Part shown: piece after piece, positions 1-7,950 of the stretch
Numbering within the stretch: position 1 is the stretch's first letter
How the letters are laid out: every line of letters begins with the position of its first letter
Position numbers and translations under genes: made by a program
The notes under the pieces: generated by a model
Databases searched by the model: none
The model's input: only the letters and a program-made list of their open reading frames with translations
Told to the model about the DNA's origin: nothing
DNA from: Pseudorhodoferax soli
Lineage (GTDB): Bacteria; Pseudomonadota; Gammaproteobacteria; Burkholderiales; Burkholderiaceae_C
Reading direction: 5' to 3'
DNA: 64,000 nt
NCBI RefSeq assembly: GCF_003337555.1
Contig: NZ_QPJK01000010.1
Span: 1 to 64,000, forward strand

Positions 1-133
1 AGTGCAGTGCACTCGTTCCGAAGAACTTGGCAACTTGGCACCAAACGCCCACGCTTATCGGCTGTATATTTTTAAAGACCCAAACTCATCAACCTTCCGG
101 TTGACTTGTCTTGCAACGCTGTGATCAGCGAAG
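1..133 (-). other. rRNA operon leader (boxB-like hairpin, boxA, boxC-like), 16S gene off window
   Basis: Read on the minus strand this stretch has the order expected of an rrn antitermination leader. Positions 104-89 form a six-pair hairpin (TCAACC/GGTTGA) closed by a GGAA tetraloop, like boxB. Positions 79-67 read GTCTTTAAAAATA, a good boxA. A GTGGGCG element near 52-46 resembles boxC. The ACAGCCGATAAGCGTGGGCG run next to boxA is familiar from memory of leaders ahead of 16S rRNA in Comamonadaceae. The mature 16S gene would start left of base 1. It is much more AT-rich than the flanking genes. Inference: transcription runs leftwards out of the window. Confidence 0.65.
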
Positions 134-252
134 CCTTTCATTATGACACGTTTTTTAAAGGCCGGTCAACTTTTTTCGCTTCTTTTTCAACCTGCCGGGC
201 CGCTTGGCCTGACTGGTAGATCGCTGCGCTGGGCGCCGTGATCAGCGAAGCC
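121..252. repeat. 15-base direct repeat at 121-135 and 238-252
   Basis: GTGATCAGCGAAGCC occurs at 121-135 and 238-252 (entry spans both copies). On the minus strand each copy begins four bases after a -10-like hexamer, so each would cover the first transcribed bases of a tandem rRNA promoter. The 102 bases between them hold the proximal promoter and its A-rich upstream region. Confidence 0.8.
140..169 (-). promoter_or_regulatory. Strong sigma-70 promoter, proximal rrn promoter
   Basis: On the minus strand a -35 box TTGACC (169-164) and a -10 box CATAAT (145-140) are separated by 18 bases, each matching consensus in five of six positions. The bases just upstream (about 170-192 on the plus strand) are runs of A on the minus strand, like an UP element. 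Transcription would start near 133 and enter the boxB/boxA leader. This is the best consensus promoter noticed in the window and fits an rRNA promoter. Confidence 0.65.
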
Positions 253-256
253 CACG

Positions 257-286
257 ACTATACAACACTTCTGGCGACCGGATAGG
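257..286 (-). promoter_or_regulatory. Possible distal rrn promoter
   Basis: A minus-strand -10 box TATAGT lies at 262-257. Exactly as at the proximal promoter, four bases separate it from the 15-base motif GGCTTCGCTGATCAC. No good -35 box is present at the right distance (CTATCC-like only), so it would be weak or activator dependent. The identical geometry is the main argument that it is a second, tandem rRNA promoter. Confidence 0.35.
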
Positions 287-659
287 GGCTGTAAAAGATT
301 TCGCTGCCGATGCTTCGAAGGGCGGCAGCTGACAAAAGATGCAGCAGGTCACAGCCGCATCCGCAGGCGTATTGGTGGTGCGATGGAGCTCCTCTCGTTG
401 CAACACCCCCCGGTCAATCAGGCGGCACATCTCTGCCCGGGCGCCAATCAAAGAGCGATACCGCAGTTGCAGGGCACAACCCCTCGCCTCGTTGTCCGAG
501 CGCGCCCCCGGCCGGCGGGCTCTCCGGGATTTCCCTCGATCGGGGCACAGTGTCACTTTCTGCCAATGCCGGAGCGACATGCGGCCATTGGGCGTGGCCT
601 TGACCTGCCCCAGACTGCCGGCTCCGGGGCGCCAGCCCTTTCGACCAGGAGACAAGAGC
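287..659. other. Intergenic region without a recognisable gene
   Basis: This stretch lies between the rRNA promoter region and the Bug gene starting at 660. Frames open through it on both strands give arginine-, proline- and serine-rich translations with no family resemblance and no ribosome-binding site, so they look like chance open frames of GC-rich DNA. Nothing was recognised except the AGGAGA ribosome-binding site at 647-652 that belongs to the next gene. Confidence 0.6.
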
Positions 660-1652
660 ATGGGCCACGGTCCGCAGATTTCCCGCCGCCAGGTCCTCGG
701 CGGCCTCACCGCCGCAGGCCTTGGCCTCGCCGCACCGCAGGCCTTTGCACAGGGGCCTGGCAACTACCCCCACCAGACCGTCCGCATCGTCGTTCCCTAT
801 CCTGCCGGCGGCGCCACCGATACCCTGGCGCGCATGATGGCCAGCCATCTGCAGACGGCCTGGAACCAGACCGTGATCGTGGAGAACAAACCAGGCGCAT
901 CCGGCGCGATCGGCAACGACATGGTGGCCAAGGCGGCACCGGACGGCTACACCGTGCTGATGGCGATCACCGCCATCGTGCAGATCCCGCCGCTGATGCC
1001 CAACCTGCCCTATGACGTGATGAAGGATCTGCAGCCGCTGGCGCAGGTGGCCAACACGAACTCGCTGCTGGCAGTGCCCAAGGCGGCGCCGTTCAAGGAC
1101 CTCAAGGACTTCGTCACCCAGGTCAAGGCCAATCCACGCAAGTTCAACTACGGCAGCTACGGCGTGGGAACCTCTTCCCACATCCAGGGCTCGTTGCTGA
1201 ACATGCAGGCAGGGCTGGACCTCGTGCACGTGCCCTACAAGGGCGCTGCACCGCTGCTGCAGGACCTGCGCGGCAACCAGCTGACCGCCGCCTTCATCGA
1301 CATGGCCACGGCACGCCCGCACCTGGACGCGATGAAGGTGTTGGCCGTCACCGGCAGCAAGCGCAACCCCACCTTGCCGGAAGTGCCGACCTTCGCCGAG
1401 CTGGGCTACCAGTCGTTCGAGCCGATCGGCTGGTTCGGCCTGTTCATGCCGGCCAAAGTGCCGGCCGCCATCGCCACCAGGTTCGCCGAGGAAAGCAACC
1501 GCATCCTGCGCCTGCCCGAAGTGATTCAACGCATCGAGGCTCTGGGCATGATGCCGGGCGGCATGCCGACGGCAGAGTTCGCCAAGGTGGTGCGCGACGA
1601 CGCGGCGGTCTACGCCAGGATCATCAAGGACGCGAACATCCGGTTGGAGTGA
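660..1652 (+). CDS. Tripartite tricarboxylate transporter (Bug/TctC) solute-binding protein
   Basis: A 330-residue periplasmic binding protein of the Bug family, expected to capture a carboxylate. The N-terminus carries a twin-arginine motif (SRRQVLGG, residues 8-15) and a hydrophobic stretch ending AFAQG, so Tat export is likely. Family marks follow: VRIVVPYPAGGATD, the ENKPGASG loop, DGYT, and HVPYKG in the second lobe. The start at 660 is chosen because AGGAGA lies seven bases upstream and the signal peptide begins there, although the frame stays open further upstream. No membrane subunits (TctA/TctB) are nearby, which is usual for Bug proteins in Burkholderiales. The ligand cannot be told from sequence. 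Confidence 0.9.
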   Translation: MGHGPQISRRQVLGGLTAAGLGLAAPQAFAQGPGNYPHQTVRIVVPYPAGGATDTLARMMASHLQTAWNQTVIVENKPGASGAIGNDMVAKAAPDGYTVLMAITAIVQIPPLMPNLPYDVMKDLQPLAQVANTNSLLAVPKAAPFKDLKDFVTQVKANPRKFNYGSYGVGTSSHIQGSLLNMQAGLDLVHVPYKGAAPLLQDLRGNQLTAAFIDMATARPHLDAMKVLAVTGSKRNPTLPEVPTFAELGYQSFEPIGWFGLFMPAKVPAAIATRFAEESNRILRLPEVIQRIEALGMMPGGMPTAEFAKVVRDDAAVYARIIKDANIRLE

Positions 1653-1724
1653 TCCCTGCGCCTCAGCGCTCCACGCGCCGGACGCCTGTCGCCATCGGTG
1701 GCCGCCACGACGAAGGATGGCCCT

Positions 1725-2759
1725 TCAGGCCCGGCCCAGCTGCGCCTGCCGGTAGGCGCCTGGCGCCATGCCGGTCCAGTGCTTGAACGCGCGGTGGAAG
1801 GTGCTGGCTTCCGAGAAACCAAGCAGGCCGGCAATCTCGGGCAGCGCCATCTCGCTGCGCGCGAGGTACTCCACCGCCACGTCGCGGCGCAGGTCGTCCT
1901 TGATCGCGCGGAAACCGGTCTGGCCTTCCTCGCGCAGTCGCCGCCGCAAGGTCTGCGGCGTGAGTTCCAGCTGGCGCGCGACCTGGGCCAGCGAAGGCAA
2001 CTCGGCGGCCAGTTGATGCCGCAGCAGGCGGCGGATGCGCTCGGTCACGCTCGCGTGGTCGCGGTACTTCACAAGCAGGCTGGACGGTGCCTGGCGCAGG
2101 AAGGCGCGCAGGCTCGATGCGTCCTGCACCACTGGCAACTCCAGGCAGCCGGCACCGAAGTACCAGGCCATGCACTGGCCGCCGTACTGGATCGGTGCCT
2201 GGAACACCAGCGCCGCCTCGCTGACGGGCCCCGGCGTGGTTGCCGGGTAGTTCACGGCCAAGAGCGGAATGCGCCGGCCCACCAGCCAGGAGGCCAGGCC
2301 ATAGGCGAGAAAGCAGAACACGCGCTGCGCGTAGGCCAGCACGGGGTCGAAGGGCCGCCGCGGTGCCACGCTCACGCCGGCCAGATCGCCCAGGCGCTGC
2401 AGCCGCGGCGTGAAATCGTCGATCAGCAGCCGGTACTGGCGCAGGCCGATTTCCAGCGCCTCTCCCAGGGTGCGGCAGCCCACCAACAGCCGGCAGGTCT
2501 GCGCGAAGGCGCCGGGCGGCACGGGCCGGCGGCACAGGCCCCAGAGCTCGTCGCGCAGCCGGTGCCGCAGCAAGTGCGTGAGGTGCGCGTACTGCGCCTG
2601 CGTCACGCGCGAGAGCGGCGTGGCCAGCAGCGCGGGGGCAATGCCGGCGCTTTCGAGCAGGCGGTCCACCTCAAGGCCACGGCCGCGCGCACCGAGCAAG
2701 ATGCGCTCGACCTGGGCGATGGCGATGGTGTGTCTGGCGCGGGGAGGGTTGGCGGTCAC
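1725..2759 (-). CDS. AraC-family transcriptional regulator (first of a paralogous pair)
   Basis: 344 residues: an N-terminal effector-binding domain of the Arabinose_bd/OruR type (about residues 20-210) and a C-terminal double helix-turn-helix (about 245-340) with the motifs LTPQTLRRRLREEG and LGFSEASTFHRAFKHWTG. It is the last gene of the minus-strand catabolic cluster and is clearly paralogous to the regulator at 6023-7054: nearly the same length, and long shared stretches such as RHRLRDELWGLC. It probably controls the CoA-transferase genes upstream of it, or itself, in response to a pathway acid. The effector is unknown. Confidence 0.88.
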   Translation of the reverse strand: MTANPPRARHTIAIAQVERILLGARGRGLEVDRLLESAGIAPALLATPLSRVTQAQYAHLTHLLRHRLRDELWGLCRRPVPPGAFAQTCRLLVGCRTLGEALEIGLRQYRLLIDDFTPRLQRLGDLAGVSVAPRRPFDPVLAYAQRVFCFLAYGLASWLVGRRIPLLAVNYPATTPGPVSEAALVFQAPIQYGGQCMAWYFGAGCLELPVVQDASSLRAFLRQAPSSLLVKYRDHASVTERIRRLLRHQLAAELPSLAQVARQLELTPQTLRRRLREEGQTGFRAIKDDLRRDVAVEYLARSEMALPEIAGLLGFSEASTFHRAFKHWTGMAPGAYRQAQLGRA

Positions 2760-2836
2760 GAAACGGGGAACTCAGCAACCCGAAAGGGCCGCCTTTTTAC
2801 CCCAGCGACTTGGCGCGCCTCCAGCGCTGCAGGCGC

Positions 2837-3997
2837 TCAGGCGACAGCGCCGCTCGCGCGCAGAGCCACCAGCTGCTCGGCCGAGTAGCCTGCCTCGGCC
2901 AGCAGTTCGTCGCTGTGCTCACCCGGCCGCGGTGCGGGCCGGCGCACCTCGAAGGCATGGCCGCTCATCTGCACGGGGCTGGCCAGCGCGGTACCGCCCG
3001 GTGCGTCCAGCACCATGCGGCGCGCGCGGAACTGCGGGTCCTTCAGCGCTTCGTCCAGGCGCAGCACGGGCGTCACGCAGCAGTCGTTGCCTGCGAAGAC
3101 CTCCTGCCAGTGCGCCAGAGGCCTGGAGGCGATGAGCTCGGCCACGTCGGCGCGCACGGCCTCGGCTTCGGCCGCGCTGGCCGGCAGGTGGCGGGCTTTG
3201 AGGTCGGGCCGCGCAATGGTCTCGCAGAAGCCTTCCCAGAACTTGCGCTCCAGCGCGCCCACGGCCAGGTGGCGGCCATCGCGTGTCTGGTACAGGCCAT
3301 AACAAGGCAGCGCGCCCGACAGCTTGTCGGCGCCGGCCGGCTTGGTGGCGCCATGGCCGTTGAGCGTGACCATGGCCACGAGGTTGTGGGCCAGCGCCGC
3401 ATCGGCCATGGCGATGTCCACGTGCCGGCCGCGGCCCGTGCGGCCTGCGTCGAACAAAGCGGCCAGAACGCCCATGGCCGAGGTCAGCGCGCCACCCATG
3501 AGGTCGGCGATCGGCAGGTTGGACAGCGCGGGCTCGCCGGCGCGGCCGATCTGCTCGCTGACGCCTGCCAGCGCGCAGTAGTTGAGGTCGTGGCCTGGCG
3601 CGTCGCGCATCGGGCCGTTCTGGCCGTAGCCCGTGATGCTGCAGAACACCAGCTTGGGATTGATCTCGGCCAGCGCGGCATAGCCCACGCCCAGGCGGTC
3701 CATCACGCCGGGGCGAAAACCCTCGACCAACACGTCGGCCGTGCGCGCGAGCGCCTGGAGCGCCGCGACGCCGGCAGGCTGCTTCAGGTCCAGCCGCAGC
3801 GCGCGCTTGTTGCGGTGGACCAGCGCGCGCAGCGGCGGCGCGGCGTAGTCGCCAGCGCCGGTGTCTTCGATCTTGACCACGTCGGCGCCGAGGTCGGCCA
3901 GGTGCAGCGTGCAGACCGGGCCCGGCAGCAGCCGCGTGAGGTCGAGCACGCGGACGCCGGCCAGCGGCGCGCGGGAAGGTGCGGTGTCGTTCGTCAT
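2837..3997 (-). CDS. CaiB/BaiF-family protein, alpha-methylacyl-CoA racemase-like
   Basis: 386 residues of the type III CoA-transferase fold. The N-terminal GVRVLDLTRLLPGP and DVVKIE motifs bind CoA. The combination GHDLNY (His136) and IADLMGG (Asp165) matches the His/Asp pair of alpha-methylacyl-CoA racemases, so racemisation of a 2-methylacyl-CoA is more likely than CoA transfer. The frame is open to 4072, but the family N-terminus begins at the ATG at 3997. Downstream of the CaiB-type gene ending at 4069 with a 71-base gap, so probably in the same operon. The substrate is not known. Confidence 0.85.
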   Translation of the reverse strand: MTNDTAPSRAPLAGVRVLDLTRLLPGPVCTLHLADLGADVVKIEDTGAGDYAAPPLRALVHRNKRALRLDLKQPAGVAALQALARTADVLVEGFRPGVMDRLGVGYAALAEINPKLVFCSITGYGQNGPMRDAPGHDLNYCALAGVSEQIGRAGEPALSNLPIADLMGGALTSAMGVLAALFDAGRTGRGRHVDIAMADAALAHNLVAMVTLNGHGATKPAGADKLSGALPCYGLYQTRDGRHLAVGALERKFWEGFCETIARPDLKARHLPASAAEAEAVRADVAELIASRPLAHWQEVFAGNDCCVTPVLRLDEALKDPQFRARRMVLDAPGGTALASPVQMSGHAFEVRRPAPRPGEHSDELLAEAGYSAEQLVALRASGAVA

Positions 3998-4068
3998 GAC
4001 GGCGCAGTCTAGGCAGCGCCCGCGTGGCTGGCGATGGCCGTTTGCATGCTTTGGATTGGCCCGAACGA

Positions 4069-5274
4069 TCAACGTGCAGCGCCGGCAGCCAGCAGGGCCT
4101 GGATGGCCGCTTCGTCGTAACCCATTTCGGCCAGGAGTTCATGCGTGTGCTGACCCCGGTGCGCTCCGGGGCCAGGCGGCTGCGGCGCACCATGGCCGAA
4201 GCGTGCCGCACCGGCCGGCAGGCGCACGCGGCCGGCGTCGCCGTTGGCCACGGCGCACAGGCTCGCGTTGTGCACGACCTGCGGATCGCGCAGCACCTCG
4301 GCACGGCTGTTCACGCGGCCCACGGGCACGCCGTGGGCCATGAGCCGGCGCACGGCTTCGTCGGTGGAGAGGTCGGCCAGCACCGGGCCGAGTTCGTCCC
4401 GTAGCGCCTGGCCATGCCGCTGCAACGCGGGCACGCTGGAGAACCTCGGATCGTCGGCCAGCTCTGGCCGGCCCAGGGCCGTGCACAGGCCCACCAGCTC
4501 GCTGCGCTGCGGCGTGTTGGTCGTCAGCGCGCCGTCGCGCGTCTTCCAGGGCCGGTGGCTGATGCCGAACTCGGGCGCAGGCGGCGGCGCATCGTCCAGG
4601 AAGACGTGGTTGTACATGGCGTCGGGCCACTGGAAGGCAACGGCGGCGTCGAGCATCGAGAGCTGCACGTGCTGTCCGCCGGCACCGCGCTCGCGCGCAA
4701 CCAGCGCCGAAGAGATGGCCTGCGCCGCAGTCAGTGCGGTGAGCTTGTCGCACAGCGTGGTGGTGACGAGCAGCGGGTCGCCGCCGGCCGGCTGGGCGTG
4801 CACGGCACACATGCCGGACAGGGCCTGGATCACGGCGTCGTAGGCGCGGCCTTCGGCATACGGTCCGTCGGGGCCGAAGCCCGTGATGGAGGCATGCACC
4901 AGGCCGGGGTTGAGTTCTTGCAGCGCCGCGCGGCCGAAGCCCAGTCGCTCCAGCACCTGGGGCCGCATGTTCTCCACCAGCACATCGGCGCTGCGCAGCA
5001 GGGCACGCAGCACCTTGCGGCCGGCCTCGGCCTTCAGGTCCAGCGTGATGCAGCGCTTGCCGCGGTTGGCCGCGATGAACATGGCCGACAGGTCGCCCTT
5101 GGCCGGGCCGATGCGCCGGCTCGTGTCACCCTCGGGCGCCTCGACCTTGACCACATCGGCGCCCTGGTCGGCCAGCATGCTGACGGCCAGCGGCCCGGCC
5201 AGCATGGTCGAGAGGTCGACCACGCGGATGCCGCGCAGCGGCACCTTCGGGTCCGCCTTGTTGTTCGTCTCCAT
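4069..5274 (-). CDS. CaiB/BaiF-family CoA-transferase
   Basis: 401 residues of the type III CoA-transferase family, with GIRVVDLSTMLAGP and VVKVEAPEGD at the N-terminus and the catalytic aspartate expected at Asp176 in TTLCDKLTA. Unlike its downstream neighbour it lacks the GHD-N racemase signature (the equivalent reads GRAYDAV), so it is read as a true CoA-transferase moving CoA between acids. An ATG also exists at 5280, but the ATG at 5274 is preferred because AGGAGG (5286-5281) lies six bases before it and the first ATG abuts the ribosome-binding site. It overlaps the preceding gene's stop as TGATG, so translation is probably coupled. Confidence 0.88.
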   Translation of the reverse strand: METNNKADPKVPLRGIRVVDLSTMLAGPLAVSMLADQGADVVKVEAPEGDTSRRIGPAKGDLSAMFIAANRGKRCITLDLKAEAGRKVLRALLRSADVLVENMRPQVLERLGFGRAALQELNPGLVHASITGFGPDGPYAEGRAYDAVIQALSGMCAVHAQPAGGDPLLVTTTLCDKLTALTAAQAISSALVARERGAGGQHVQLSMLDAAVAFQWPDAMYNHVFLDDAPPPAPEFGISHRPWKTRDGALTTNTPQRSELVGLCTALGRPELADDPRFSSVPALQRHGQALRDELGPVLADLSTDEAVRRLMAHGVPVGRVNSRAEVLRDPQVVHNASLCAVANGDAGRVRLPAGAARFGHGAPQPPGPGAHRGQHTHELLAEMGYDEAAIQALLAAGAAR

Positions 5275-5873
5275 CACCATCCTCCTCGTTCCAGCCAGTG
5301 TTCGAGCATGGGCATGCGGTCCACGCCCCAGAAGACTTCGCCGTCGGCGACGAAAGTCGGCGCGCCCCAGACGCCTGCCGCCATGGCCGCCTCGGTGGCC
5401 TGGCGCAGCCGGTCCTTGCAGGCCTGGCCTTGCAGCAGCGTGGGCAAGTCCACCACGTCGGATCGCGTGGCAACCGCAATGGCCATCAGCGCCTGCTCGT
5501 CGCGCGGCGAATCGCCGAGCGCGTGGTGGCGGCGGAACACCTCGACGGCGAAGCGCTTGGCGGCCTCGGCGTCGACATCGTGGATGAGCCAGAAGGCGCG
5601 GTCGGCAGCCACGTTGGCGAAGGCCGCCGCGTCGCCGGGCGCATAGGGCACGTCGAGCCAGCGCGCGACGCGGCGAATGTCCTTGCGGATGTAGTCGCCC
5701 TTGAGCGGCAGCGCCGTGAGCGGTTGGACCAGCCCCAGCACGTCCTTCATGACGCTGCGCATGTGGAAGGCATGCCAGCGCACCTGGCGGCCATGGCGCG
5801 CGGCCAGCGCCTCGATGCGCGTGGAGCCGAAGTAGCCGTACGGCGAGAAGAAGTCGAAGTAGAAATCCAGCAT
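5274..5873 (-). CDS. 2-hydroxychromene-2-carboxylate isomerase-like protein (kappa-GST/DsbA fold)
   Basis: 199 residues of the thioredoxin-fold family that includes NahD isomerases and kappa-class glutathione transferases. The N-terminus LDFYFDFFSPYGY has a serine (Ser10) where DsbA has its first cysteine, as in HCCA isomerases; the C-terminal part carries the cis-proline region GVWGAPTFV and VFWGVDRMPMLE. In naphthalene-type pathways this family isomerises a hydroxychromene carboxylate using glutathione, but here the partners are CoA enzymes, so a different cis/trans isomerisation or glutathione step is possible. Its stop overlaps the start of the CoA-transferase gene. Confidence 0.82.
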   Translation of the reverse strand: MLDFYFDFFSPYGYFGSTRIEALAARHGRQVRWHAFHMRSVMKDVLGLVQPLTALPLKGDYIRKDIRRVARWLDVPYAPGDAAAFANVAADRAFWLIHDVDAEAAKRFAVEVFRRHHALGDSPRDEQALMAIAVATRSDVVDLPTLLQGQACKDRLRQATEAAMAAGVWGAPTFVADGEVFWGVDRMPMLEHWLERGGW

Positions 5874-6022
5874 GGGAGCCGGAGCATGCGCCGCGGGGGC
5901 ACCGCGCTCAATGGCGGCTTCGCCCAGCGGCGATGGCCCGTTCGACCAACACGGGCGGCGATTGGCCGATGGCGCCATGCCCGCTGAGCGAAACGGCCAT
6001 GGCCGCGCGGGCGTGCCGCTGC

Positions 6023-7054
6023 TCAGGCCCGTGCGATGTGCGCCTGCCGGTACTCGCCCGGCGCCACGCCGGTCCACTGCTTGAAGGCACGCTGGAAGGT
6101 GCTGGACTCGGAGAAGCCCAGCCGCTCGGCGATCTCGGGCAGCGTGAGCTCGGGCCGGGCGAGGTATTCGATCGCGGCATCGCGCCGCAGGCCCTCCTTG
6201 ATGCCGCGGTAGCCCTGGCCCTCCTCGCGCAGGCGCCGGCGCAGGGTCTGCGGCGTCATCGCGAGTGCGCGGCCGATGTCTTCCAGCGAGGGCATCTCGC
6301 CCGCCAGGTGGCCACGCAAGATGCGGCGGATGCGCTCGGTGGTGCTGGACGATTCGCGGTAGCGCACCAGCAGGTTGGCCGGCGCGTGCTGCAGGAATTC
6401 GGCCAGCGATTCCTCGGTCTGCACCACCGGCAGTTCGAGCCAGCGCGCGTCCACATACCAGCCCGCACCGCCTGGCGTGCCGCGCACGGGGGCGCGCATC
6501 ACCTCGCCGGCGTCGGGAAACTCGGCCGCCACCACGGCCGGATACTCCAGGCCCAGCAGCGGAAGCCGCCGCGCCACGAGCCAGGAGGCCAGCCCGTAGG
6601 TGAAGAAGATGAAGGTGCGTTGCGCGTAGGCCAGCGCCAGATCGACCGGCACGCGCGGCGCCACACTGAGGTGTGCCACGCCAGCCTGCACGGTCAGCCG
6701 CGGCACCAGGTCGCGCAGCAACAGCCGGTAGTGGCGCAGTCCCAGCCCCAGCGCACCGCCCAGTGTGCGGCCACCCAGCATCAGCCGGCAGCCCTGCGTG
6801 AAGCTGCCCACCGGCAGCGGCGTGGGGCACAGGCCCCAGAGTTCGTCGCGCAGCCGGTGGCGCAGGCCGGCCAGGAGGCGCGCGTATTGGTCGCGCGTCA
6901 CGCGGGACAAGGGCGAGCCCAGCAACGCGGGCGAAATGCCGGCACGCGCCAGCAGGCCGTCCACGTCGACGGCACGGCGCCGCGCACCCAGCAGCACGCG
7001 GTGCACGTGCACGATGGAGATGGTGTGCTGGGTGAAGCCCGGCTGTGCGGCCAT
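6023..7054 (-). CDS. AraC-family transcriptional regulator (second of a paralogous pair)
   Basis: 343 residues with the same architecture as the protein at 1725-2759: N-terminal effector-binding region and C-terminal AraC DNA-binding region (about 245-340) containing MTPQTLRRRLREEG and LGFSESSTFQRAFKQWTG. It ends 149 bases before the isomerase gene and begins five bases after the stop of the enoyl-CoA hydratase-like gene, so it may be cotranscribed with that gene. Two full-length paralogous regulators in one cluster suggest duplication followed by effector or operator divergence. Confidence 0.88.
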   Translation of the reverse strand: MAAQPGFTQHTISIVHVHRVLLGARRRAVDVDGLLARAGISPALLGSPLSRVTRDQYARLLAGLRHRLRDELWGLCPTPLPVGSFTQGCRLMLGGRTLGGALGLGLRHYRLLLRDLVPRLTVQAGVAHLSVAPRVPVDLALAYAQRTFIFFTYGLASWLVARRLPLLGLEYPAVVAAEFPDAGEVMRAPVRGTPGGAGWYVDARWLELPVVQTEESLAEFLQHAPANLLVRYRESSSTTERIRRILRGHLAGEMPSLEDIGRALAMTPQTLRRRLREEGQGYRGIKEGLRRDAAIEYLARPELTLPEIAERLGFSESSTFQRAFKQWTGVAPGEYRQAHIARA

Positions 7055-7059
7055 GCGGT

Positions 7060-7806
7060 TCAGTCGCCGGTGAACTGCGGCGCGCGCTTGGCTGCCCAGG
7101 CCGCACGGCCTTCCTGCAGATCTGCCGACTGCGCGGCGCGGGCGATGTCGTGCCGCAGTTCGGCGCGGTCGAGCGTGCCGCGGGCGATGCGGTTCAGGTG
7201 CTTCTTCATGCCCAGCATGGCGAGCGGCGCCATGGCCGCCAGGCGCTGCGTCAGCGCATCGGCTTCGGCGGCCAGGGCTTCGGGCGCAACCAGTTGGGTC
7301 AGGAAGCCGATGGCACGCATCTCGTCGGCACAGATGCGCTCGGCCGTCAGGAACAGGCGCTTGGCCTGGTCCAGGCCGAGCCGGCTCACATAACGGTCGA
7401 GCCCGCGCGGATAGAAGTGCAGGCCCAGCCGCGCGGCCGGCATGAACATGTCGATGCCCTGCGCGCCGAGCCGGAAGTCACAGGCCAGCGCGAGGTCGGT
7501 GGCTCCGCCGTAGACGCCGCCTTGCAGCAGCGCCAGCGTCACGGGGCGCGCATCTTCGAGCGCATTGGCGAGTTCCTCGAAGGCCTGGGGCTTCTTCTCG
7601 TCCATCTGGCCGATGTCGAAGCCGCTGCAGAAGTAGCGGCCCGTGGAGGCCAGGCGCAGCACCAGCACCTCGGGCCGCGCGTTGACGGTGGCGATGTGCG
7701 TGGCCAGCATGTCCAGATCCTGCGGCTCCAGCCGGTTGGCCTGCTCGGGGCGGCGCAGGGTGATGGTGGCGCTGGCGCCGGTGATCTCCAGAAGGGGCGT
7801 GTCCAT
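7060..7806 (-). CDS. Enoyl-CoA hydratase/isomerase (crotonase) family protein with altered catalytic residues
   Basis: 248 residues of crotonase fold. The CoA/oxyanion-hole region is present (STGRYFCSGFDIGQM, about residues 50-64; GGVYGGATDLALACDF, about 98-113). The two glutamates of canonical hydratases appear to be missing: the first falls in GGATDLA (Asp instead of Glu), the second in the FMPAARLG region (Ala). A simple hydratase is therefore less likely than an isomerase, hydrolase or lyase of the superfamily. It lies five bases upstream of the second AraC gene and 144 bases after the Bug gene, all on one strand. Confidence 0.82.
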   Translation of the reverse strand: MDTPLLEITGASATITLRRPEQANRLEPQDLDMLATHIATVNARPEVLVLRLASTGRYFCSGFDIGQMDEKKPQAFEELANALEDARPVTLALLQGGVYGGATDLALACDFRLGAQGIDMFMPAARLGLHFYPRGLDRYVSRLGLDQAKRLFLTAERICADEMRAIGFLTQLVAPEALAAEADALTQRLAAMAPLAMLGMKKHLNRIARGTLDRAELRHDIARAAQSADLQEGRAAWAAKRAPQFTGD

Positions 7807-7950
7807 GGGGCGGGGATGTTCGCACAGCAGATGGCACAGGGCTGCCCCGCGGACGCCTGTGCGACAGCCGCGGTTCGCCGCGTCGGCGCCCGAGGCTTCA
7901 GCCTCCCGCCCGGCCAGGCTGGCCAGCCCGGCCTTCGGTCCCCGTCGGCC

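Noticed and set aside
242-763. A minus-strand frame of 173 codons crossing the region before the first Bug gene
   Set aside because: It runs into the antisense of the Bug signal peptide, has no ribosome-binding site and resembles nothing known.
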